This document shows, piece after piece, positions 39,235 to 46,646 of a DNA stretch of 64,000 nucleotides. Origin of the DNA: Hondaea fermentalgiana (taxonomy: Eukaryota > Sar > Bigyra > Thraustochytrida > Thraustochytriidae); contig NPFB01000036.1 of NCBI GenBank assembly GCA_014084085.1, positions 39,354 to 103,353 of the forward strand, in the 5' to 3' direction. A program made the translations under genes and the position numbers. Under the pieces are notes generated by a model. That model was not told where the DNA came from and did not search any database. It was given only the letters and a program-made list of their open reading frames with translations. How positions within the stretch are numbered: position 1 is the stretch's first letter; every line of letters starts with the position of its first letter.

Positions 39235-39772
39235 AAGGTCCTTTTTCTGATGATGATGAAAAAGAAGAAGTCCAAATCAAAGAAGAAGAAACCCCCAAAA
39301 ATACACAAGGCCGAGTCTCCGCCCTTCACATAGGCCCACTCGACACACACAAAAACGACGAAAAAAAACATGATTGAAAAAACAAAAAGCGAAAAATCAA
39401 AAAAACAAAACCTCTCCTTTCTGTTTTTGTTCCTTGGCTTTCCTTGCCGAGACGAATTTGCAGGCAGGCAAGCAACGTGGGACCTAACTTAGAAAAGTAA
39501 TAGAAATTTTGAGTTCCCCCCTTTCGGCTCACAATTTTCCTGCTTCCCAACAGAATTCAAAACGCAAGGAGTTCTTCTGACTTGCTCGTGGACGCATCTT
39601 CTTCCGACGACCTTTGATTTCCTCCGCAAGCATTGTCAAAGTCTGTGCCGCTCTCAATGGAGACGCCATCGCAGCAGGCGCCATTCTCTTTCCCTGGAAG
39701 AGAAAAACAAAATAAACACCACAATCAAGAGGCCTGCGAAGTTCGCGCATCATGCAATCTTGCGAAGCCTCT
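39235..39772. other. Convergent spacer with a strong splice-acceptor-like site
   Basis: It separates the BCAS3-like gene and GTF3C5, which end towards each other. On the minus strand a classic polypyrimidine tract followed by CAG ends at 39694, so an additional 3' exon (protein-coding or UTR) may lie between 39693 and about 39557. The plus strand is A-rich near 39250-39410. Confidence 0.45.
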
Positions 39773-41805
39773 CTAGAAGTCACTGTCGTCGTCATCGTCA
39801 TCTTCATCTAAATCGAGAGTGTTGCCTCCTAGAGCCACATCGTCCTTCGCGCCGTTTCCGGCGCCATCCTGGCCATCGTCGTCGCCAAGAATAGTGTACG
39901 ACAGCCCCGGCGCAACAGACGGACGATCTATGCGCGGCGGCGCTGCGCCATCAAGGCTTCCTCTGTGCTCGATGTTAAAGCGAGCGTTGACAGCATCCTC
40001 CACAGGTGGAGGTAGCGGTGGGGCTCCCTGCTCATGAAGGACAAGAGGCGCCTGTCCAAGCAAGTCGATCTGCGGAGCAGGCTGCGAAACACGTGGTTGG
40101 GTAGACCCACGTCGTCGCGTAGGCTTGGCGAGTGAAGCCTCACGGTGGTCCGCACCCGCAAACTCGCTCCCTGCCCATACTGAGTCGGAGACAGCTCCAC
40201 TGTCTGACAAACCCAACAATACATCCACCTCATCTCCGCTTCCCCGCGGATAGTCAGAAGGAATAGCCTCGAGCATTTCGAGGAGATTGCCCACAACAAC
40301 CTCAAAGCGACGTGAGAGAAGTTGTCGGGACTCTTCTGTGAACCAACCATGCCTGGCTTTGTAGTGGGAAGTTACCCGCGCGCGGGCCATACGCTGGAAC
40401 TCTTTATCCCGCACGTCGCCAACGAGCACAGTTGGGTAGGTTTTCGCGTTTGGGCCAAGCCAGCCCAAGTTTGGTAGCCCAAGGCGCTTTGCCTGCGTTT
40501 GCAAACGCGTCACCAACGATTTAGTAATTCGAAAACGCAAGGGTTGGTATTGCGCAAAGTGGCGACTCAGACGTGGGTCAAAGCCTCGACGGAGAAAAGC
40601 ATGGCCACCAAATGCCCCGCCTTTGGCGCTCTGGTAGATTTCTGTCCACGCCGTTCGCGCGAGGAGGCTCTGCGAGCAACCCAAATGAGTCATGAGTGCG
40701 TGGCGTGTCCAGACCGGTTTACGATTCATGGCAGTGCGTAACTTCGCCCTTAGCGCAACTTGTGCAGAGCGGGCCTCCGCTTCCGATTTGGAAAGCGTCG
40801 GTGGCGCAATCTCCTGTGGCACAGGTACGCTCGCAACATCGATGTCTACACACGGGATTTCTGTCGTCGCATCGGGCCCCCCAAGCGACGCAGCCAAGGC
40901 GCCAGAGATCTTGGTGTCAGAGAAGTCTAGGCTTTGTGGTGGCTGCGATGTTGCAAAGATGGGCACGGGGAGGTACATGCTATTCCGAGCCTGCAGAGCC
41001 TCTGTTCTGGTTCGCACTCGTGATCTTCGCACCCCTTGGATTGCCTCAGGGATCTCTTCCTCGAGTGTCGTAAGGAGACCTCGATTTGATGCATCCCATC
41101 CCCCGTCGAGTACACCTGGGCGATAGGCAAAGTCGCACAGACTCGTGAACCCGTGACAGTCCTCTGCAAACCCAACAATTTCAGCCTTGGTTACTTTTTG
41201 ACTTTTGCGCTTGCGACGGATCTTGATTGCAATTCCTAGTCGTGATGATGGGGTTGATTCCATTGCTGTTGTCGACTTGCGACATTCTGGCTGTGTCCAA
41301 AGAGTGAGTCTGCGCGCAGATGTAGAAGATTCTCCATCTTGTTGCGCGCTGGAATACACAGCCTTGTCCAAGGCCTGCTGTCCGCCAAGAAGTGCAAGCA
41401 CCTTGTGTTCAACACCTGCATCTTTGGTTTCGCGCACGAGAAACGGAAGCTGTGAATAAGTTTCAATTCGGAAAAGGTACAAAGTATTGGCAAGTCAGCC
41501 ACCGTTCGCGAACTTGTGGAAAAACGCGCGTGTGCCCACTCGCCCGCCCGCCCACCCTCCTTCTCCTCCTCCTCCTCCTCCAACGACAACGACAACGACA
41601 ACGACCACACCAACCGCGACATGGGCACTTGTTGCCCGCCCAACCAGCCAGGCAAACAGCTTAGCAGGGAGTGTCACTCTAAACCTACCTCGATGGCCAA
41701 AAGGTCGCGAGCCCGCTTCTGCGTTGCAACATGGCCCGCTTTAAGCTCCTCGCCGCCTCGCTTCTCCGGCTCGCGGTCGCGCTGCTTCTCGCTCGGGTAG
41801 TTCAT
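39773..41805 (-). CDS. GTF3C5: TFIIIC subunit 5 (tau95/Sfc1) homologue (two exons)
   Basis: Exon 1 is 41805-41689 (ATG, 39 codons) and exon 2 is 41449-39773. The 239-nt intron runs from GTAGGT to ATTCACAG. The splice joins AIE to LPFLVRETKD in phase 0 and gives 597 residues. The N-terminal half resembles the tau95 triple-barrel region that pairs with tau55: ALLGGQQALDKAV, RRLTLWTQPECRKS, IAIKIRRKRK, ADIVGF-like AEIVGFAEDCHGF and YLPVPIFATSQ. The second half carries the DNA-binding-type block with VWTRHALMTHLG, WTEIYQSAKGGAFGGHAFL and RRGFDPRLSRHFAQYQPLRFRI. TFIIIC recognises the A and B boxes of tRNA genes and recruits TFIIIB and RNA polymerase III; subunit 5 contacts the A box. The tail is acidic, as in the family. 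A downstream exon may add an alternative C-terminus. Confidence 0.85.
41450..41688 (-). other. Spliceosomal intron in GTF3C5
   Basis: The donor is ATCGAG|GTAGGT and the acceptor TTCACAG|CTTCCG, phase 0. It explains why exon 2 alone has no usable ATG near its start. Confidence 0.82.
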
Positions 41806-42444
41806 CCTGTTTGGTTTTTGATTATTATTTTTTTTCCCTCGGTGTCGGCGAACTAGGCAGTCAGTCTTTTCCTGCTTCGCCTCACCTCCTTAACTCACGA
41901 ATGGAAAGACTTATGCGTGTTCTCACACAGATAAATGCATCCAGATGCACCGTAAGAGGATTGAGCAGATGGATTGGTTTGGCCATTGGTCCGGAATGGC
42001 CAACAGATAGGTCAACAAACCGGCTAACCCCAAAAGTTTGTCCAAACTATAGAGCAACGTCATCACCTTTTCTCTTGTCTTTCTAAGGTAGCAGATCGGA
42101 TTGCTCACACCGTCGAAAGGTCTATTACGGCCCTACTTTCCGAATGATCGAGGTTCTCAAGCTGCATCAAAACTCTTTCTTTGATTTGTAAAATCTTTCT
42201 TCGAATTAGAGGAGTGCTCGCATGTCAACTTTCCCTTTTGCCTTGTTTACTCGCATTGAACGCCCCTTTGCATTTTTTTGGTCACAAACAAGAAAGAGAC
42301 CCAGGGCGACCAAATTATATACTCCGCCGCTGGTCACTTTAAAAATCTCTTTCCCCCCGCCTGCTGAGGTGACGCGGATCAACAGTGAAAAAAGCTTGCA
42401 TTTGTAATTGTAAAATTTCCAATTCCCAAGTTTGATTCGGCAGC
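41806..42444. promoter_or_regulatory. Upstream region of GTF3C5 and 3' side of the MHYT gene
   Basis: About 640 bases, more A+T-rich than the coding neighbours, between two minus-strand genes. No repeat or coding exon was recognised. Confidence 0.45.
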
Positions 42445-43683
42445 CTACGAAGCAGTAGCAGTCCCCGCATTTGCGCTCCCTGTGTCTGGCGTGGCGGACG
42501 GCACGACGCGAGCACCACCCTTGGTTCCCTTTTGAGACTTTTTGGTTGCGCTTTCCGAAATTGCAGTGCTGCTGCGGGCTCCTCCTGCGTGAGTTGACTT
42601 GCCACTCTTGGTTGTACGGACCTTGAGGACTTGAATGATATTCTTGTTAATGTTGCGCTGAAGATCTTCGTAGTTTCGGGACTTCTTCAGCTGCGCGTCA
42701 ATCATCTCCAGCACGTCATCCATGATCTCGTCGCGGTAGAATGCCACACTCTTACGTGCATAGATAGCGAGCCCGGAAAGAGCTGCAACAACCGCAAAAA
42801 CAGACCACGCCAAGCTTGCCACCAGAAGAGCATCGGAAGACACGCCAGACAAAGAAGTGACCGGCTCTTCCTTGCGAACTTTGTACGTTGCGGCGGTCAT
42901 ACCCGTGTAATGCATCGAGCACACGGCGACAGCAATGACGATGGCGCTGCCAAATCGGATGACCTCAGAGTTTGGCTTCCACTGTAGCAGGCGAAAGACG
43001 ATCCAAAAGCCAGCTGTGGCGACAGAGACGGCAATGAGGCATGAGACAACAATCATTGCAGGGTCCCATTCGATGACGAAGCCCTGCTGTACGACAGCAC
43101 TCATTCCTTCAAAGTGCATGACACCCACACCAGCACCTGCGATGACTCCACCAGCGATCAGTCGCTGAGGCCGCTTGAAAAGGGCTAGAAACTTGATGCG
43201 CTTTCCCACCTTCATGAGTTTCTTGAGCTCGATCATCGATTGCAATGCAGACACGGCTTCTTCGCTCGAGGATCCAAAAAATACGTCCGTTGATGCCACG
43301 TAGGCGCCCACATACACGAGCAGGGCTGCACAGATGAAGCTCATGAATGTCAAACCCAGATCGTAGCGAACAGGAAGGACGATGTTTTCTTCATCAGCAG
43401 TGTCAAAGTGAAGCTCAAAAGCATTCATACCAATAAAATGCATTGCCCAGATACTGACGCCTCCAACCACAAAGCCAAATGTAAGCAAGAGAACTTGCCG
43501 GGAAAATTTACGCTTTTCCGTACGAAATGCCTCCATAATGTTGACACCGCCCCATGCTCCCATGATCGACACGGATGCGCTCGCTACGAGCAGCCCGGCA
43601 TTGAATGTTCCATCAAGCTCATATTCATCAGCGACGGAGTTGTGAAGCAATTGATACACCGCCGTGTGATTGTGATCCGTCAT
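42445..43683 (-). CDS. MHYT-domain integral membrane sensor protein
   Basis: A 412-residue protein from an ATG. Seven or eight hydrophobic helices carry the three repeats that define the MHYT domain, each ending at the membrane face: WAMHFIGM near 80, VMHFEGM near 189 and SMHYTGM near 257. Met and His of each repeat are intact. The domain is well known in bacterial signalling proteins, where it is proposed to bind copper and sense a diatomic gas such as O2, CO or NO. Here it is not fused to a GGDEF, EAL or kinase output; after the last helix (ARKSVAFYRDEI) come a short helical segment and a Lys/Ser/Thr-rich tail of about 90 residues. The output partner is unknown. A cytosolic stretch of about 45 residues lies between repeats one and two. 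Confidence 0.9.
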   Translation of the reverse strand: MTDHNHTAVYQLLHNSVADEYELDGTFNAGLLVASASVSIMGAWGGVNIMEAFRTEKRKFSRQVLLLTFGFVVGGVSIWAMHFIGMNAFELHFDTADEENIVLPVRYDLGLTFMSFICAALLVYVGAYVASTDVFFGSSSEEAVSALQSMIELKKLMKVGKRIKFLALFKRPQRLIAGGVIAGAGVGVMHFEGMSAVVQQGFVIEWDPAMIVVSCLIAVSVATAGFWIVFRLLQWKPNSEVIRFGSAIVIAVAVCSMHYTGMTAATYKVRKEEPVTSLSGVSSDALLVASLAWSVFAVVAALSGLAIYARKSVAFYRDEIMDDVLEMIDAQLKKSRNYEDLQRNINKNIIQVLKVRTTKSGKSTHAGGARSSTAISESATKKSQKGTKGGARVVPSATPDTGSANAGTATAS

Positions 43684-43830
43684 GGTGCGGAGTTTGTACG
43701 CTTTGCTAATCTACGTGGAACTTTTCCGAGTTCGGACGCAAACGCTTTCCCTTGGTTGCGCTTTCGAGCAGTAGCTACGCTTGCGCAATTCCTTCCCCGA
43801 TAAACTTTTGCAACTTTCGTTTCTCCTTGC

Positions 43831-43868
43831 ACGCGTCGTCACGCCACGCCACGCCACGCCACGCCACG
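43831..43868. repeat. (CCACG)n pentamer run
   Basis: About six CCACG copies upstream of the MHYT gene. Confidence 0.88.
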
Positions 43869-44272
43869 CTTCGCTTCGCGCGCTGCGTTGCACAGCCGTC
43901 GGGTCAATTGATGCAGCTTTGGACGCGCGCTCTCGCCAGAGTACTCCGTCTGTTCTTCACGATGAAACCTTATATCCGTTGAAGTCGAAATTCACTGACA
44001 CTGATGCACCATGCAACTCGTAATCTTAAAGTTTTTTGTTTAATCTCGACCTGTGCTGGTTTGCGATGATTCGCTCGCTACTCGCTTGTTTGATTTTTTG
44101 TTTCGCTGACCGGCACGTTGTTTGGCAGGTAGGAGGGAAAATGAGATCAAGGCGACTGCGTTCCAAGCGCGCGGAGCGAACTTTGACTCGTAGCTTCCTA
44201 CATCCCGCTTGTAATACAAATTTCTTTCAGCCCTTTATTGGTTTTTATCAAAGACTTCCATCCGTTGTGTAG

Positions 44273-44343
44273 CGGGTCGCCCGATTCATAGTTCGGGACG
44301 ATTGCAACTCGATAATTAGAAATCGCAAACGTCGGGCGACCCG
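44273..44343. repeat. 12-bp perfect inverted repeat with nested 5-bp stem
   Basis: CGGGTCGCCCGA at 44273-44284 is the exact reverse complement of 44332-44343. Inside the loop, CGATT at 44299-44303 pairs with AATCG at 44321-44325. The element could fold as a two-part hairpin RNA or be the remnant of a small inverted-repeat element. Confidence 0.7.
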
Positions 44344-44355
44344 GTCCTTGGAAGT

Positions 44356-44730
44356 ATGACTAGCACCTTTTATTTTCAATTTCTTTTCGTTAGTTCATTT
44401 TTTCCCTTTCTTGTGGTGCAAATCACAACTCGTAACGCAAAGACGTCGCGTGTTCCGACGTTCAATTTTCGATTTACGACGGCCCGGCCTCTCTGCCTAC
44501 GACAAGAGCGAGTCCTTCAACGATCGTTTTGGGATGAAATGGCTCGATCCCTGAGGTTCGACAAAGCGCACAACGCCTCAATGGCCACGACGCTGATCTC
44601 CCGGATCAATCGAGTCCGGGTGACAACGCGACCCAGGTCACCGGTCCATTCGGGGTATACGTACGTTGAAAGCACAGAGAAAGAAAAAGAAGGATCATTA
44701 GTTGGAGTGGCCGATCGACATAAAACTTAG
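44356..44730 (+). CDS. Possible small protein with hydrophobic N-terminus (doubtful)
   Basis: A 124-residue frame begins with an ATG and a hydrophobic stretch (FYFQFLFVSSFFPFLVVQI), followed by a basic region with no recognised domain. The composition is unlike the surrounding genes and there is no intron evidence. It may be chance. It starts 13 bases after the inverted repeat. Confidence 0.15.
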   Translation: MTSTFYFQFLFVSSFFPFLVVQITTRNAKTSRVPTFNFRFTTARPLCLRQERVLQRSFWDEMARSLRFDKAHNASMATTLISRINRVRVTTRPRSPVHSGYTYVESTEKEKEGSLVGVADRHKT

Positions 44731-45242
44731 ATCGCCATCGAGACGGTCCATTCAACGAATCAACGGTTCACCCTCTCAAGTAATTTCAGAAGTTCAAACT
44801 TTCGAAAGCTTCAAGTCGGAGCCTCTCCTCTCAAGGCCACCCAGCACTAGCTCGGCGCCATCAATTGCGGCAGCGGGCGAGTCCGAACACTTGGTCAACG
44901 GCTCTCTCGCAACGTGCATCCAGAATGTGCACGATAGCTTGCGCAACGAAAGCTTTGGCATGCGGTGGCAGGGAGGTGAACTAGTGCGTAGCTGTGGAAA
45001 AGCAGCTGCTGGCAGCTAGCAGCAGTCCATGGCAGGTGCCGAGCTGGAGGTGCACGGCGTCCGCATTCCTCTCTCGAAATGGTCGATGGCTGCGGCACCG
45101 GCTGTCTAGGCAAGGAGGCCTAGCCATAGTCTACTAGTAAAACCTAGCATGGGCCTAGGCGTCCTTAGAGTAGCCTCAAGTCAGTGAGGATGATTAGATA
45201 AACCCAAGATCGAAGCGGCGAAAGAGCGAGTCTGCGCATCCC

Positions 45243-46367
45243 ATGGACCGCGACCAAGAGGATCAAGGTCCCCGGGCCGCGCTCTTGGCAGACGATGGCA
45301 ACGATGTGAGCGGGCAGGATTCCGCGCCCAGTACGCCTGCGCGTGCGCCACGCTCGCGTCGCTGGACAACTGTCGCAGTAATGCTCATTCTGGTCATGGC
45401 GGCGGTCGCGACTGCAGGGTACGTGTTCGCGGGGTCGCGGAACACAGATACTGGGCTCCGTGGCCTGCGCCAACAGCTTTTCGAGGGGACACTTGCGCGC
45501 CTCGGACGTCCTAGCGATCGTGACACGCGCGAAGCGGTCGAATTTCTCGTGCGTCATATGCCTGCACACGACACGCACGAACTCAAGGCTGCATATCTTG
45601 CCTCCAATGTCAAACTGGCCATGAAGGCTCACCAAATGTACAAAGATCGCTGGACGGGCTCCCTACCATGGATTGTTTTCCTCAATGATGTGCTACCTTA
45701 TGCCTCGCTGGCCGAGCCACGAGACGACTGGCGTCAAACGTTCTTCAGTTTCATGCAGAAACTTGTGGCTGACTGCGAGACCGCAGACTGTGTCGCGCTC
45801 CGTCTCAATGAGGAAAGCTGGAAGATTGTGCAGCCTGCCATCATCTTCGAGGCTGCACCTCCCGACGAGCTCAACAGCTATTCTCCGTTCCAGACAATGC
45901 ATCGTCACAATTCTTCCTGCACAGGCTTGGCGATCTTCCTCGTCGACGCTCTGCGCAGCGTCGGCGTCCCAGCGCGCGTAGCCGGGGTACCTCATTGGAA
46001 CAAACCGCGAAACAAATGTCCACACGGCGATTCTGATGCGCAGTGCGGGAACCACAACTGGGTCGAGGCCTTCGTGAATGGGAGCTGGCATTTTATCGAT
46101 CAGCACGGCAATTCAAAAATTCTGGATGCTGGATGGTTCTTCCCAGGGGACACAGACTTGCAGCAAGCGGGGCAGGCCAACCATTCAATCTTTTCCACCT
46201 CATGGGCGCCGACCTCAATCTTACAGACGGAAGACCGGACTGGTGCATACAGCGAATTTGATGCCGCAAGACGATTTCCCATGGTGTGGGATTGGAAGAG
46301 CGACGTTCCAGCCTGGGAGTCCGTGCGCTTTTATCATGCAAAATCCGGGAAAGATCCCCATGTATAA
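45243..46367 (+). CDS. Type II membrane protein with transglutaminase-like domain
   Basis: A 374-residue protein from an ATG. A Pro/Arg-rich cytosolic tail precedes one anchor at 41-64 (WTTVAVMLILVMAAVATAGYVF). The rest faces the lumen or exterior. From about 220 the transglutaminase-like core has its triad: Cys226 in NSSCTGLAIFLVDALRSVGV, then PARVAGVPHWN, His271 in GNHNWVEAFVNG, and Asp286 in WHFIDQHGNS. This fold includes cross-linking transglutaminases, peptide N-glycanases and cysteine proteases. The Cys-x-Gly and R-x-VGVPAR pattern is typical of the superfamily, but I cannot place it in a subfamily. N-glycosylation sequons (NSS, NGS, NHS) support a secretory location. It ends about 280 bases from the FN3-PA gene, tail-to-tail. 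Confidence 0.8.
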   Translation: MDRDQEDQGPRAALLADDGNDVSGQDSAPSTPARAPRSRRWTTVAVMLILVMAAVATAGYVFAGSRNTDTGLRGLRQQLFEGTLARLGRPSDRDTREAVEFLVRHMPAHDTHELKAAYLASNVKLAMKAHQMYKDRWTGSLPWIVFLNDVLPYASLAEPRDDWRQTFFSFMQKLVADCETADCVALRLNEESWKIVQPAIIFEAAPPDELNSYSPFQTMHRHNSSCTGLAIFLVDALRSVGVPARVAGVPHWNKPRNKCPHGDSDAQCGNHNWVEAFVNGSWHFIDQHGNSKILDAGWFFPGDTDLQQAGQANHSIFSTSWAPTSILQTEDRTGAYSEFDAARRFPMVWDWKSDVPAWESVRFYHAKSGKDPHV

Positions 46368-46646
46368 CTGGAAATTGAGGGAAAACACGAGGGTAAAGGC
46401 CGGTTGAGAAAAGAAGAAAAGGAAAGAATAAGAACATGATTTTGCATAGATTTGGAGAGACCTTGTTGTTGGAGCAAACCATTTCAGAGTAGAATTTTGT
46501 GCTGGCCAGTAAGACTATCCAGCACATGAGCATTTATATGTCTATCTCTTCCATCTCGCAAGAAGAAGTTAGTGACTGCGCGAGATGATTATTTTTGAAT
46601 AACACCTCTTTCGGAATTAGGCCTTTTGGCATGAGGCTTCCAAAGC

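Larger units (their letters stand above)
43684..45242. other. Unassigned 1.6-kb interval between the MHYT and transglutaminase-like genes
   Basis: It holds a CCACG pentamer run (43831-43868), a long-stem inverted repeat (44273-44343), GGCCTA-type palindromes near 45117-45160, and weak open frames including one from 44356. It contains the promoters of both neighbours. No RNA gene was recognised. Confidence 0.5.

Noticed and set aside
44273..44343. tRNA gene at the inverted repeat
   Set aside because: The stem is 12 bp instead of 7, there is no B-box GGTTCRANTCC and no cloverleaf arms. I kept it only as an unclassified hairpin.
44702..45019. 105-residue plus-strand frame starting with TTG
   Set aside because: There is no ATG, no domain, and no convincing splice join to the frame at 44356, although its Ser-rich composition is not absurd for an exon.
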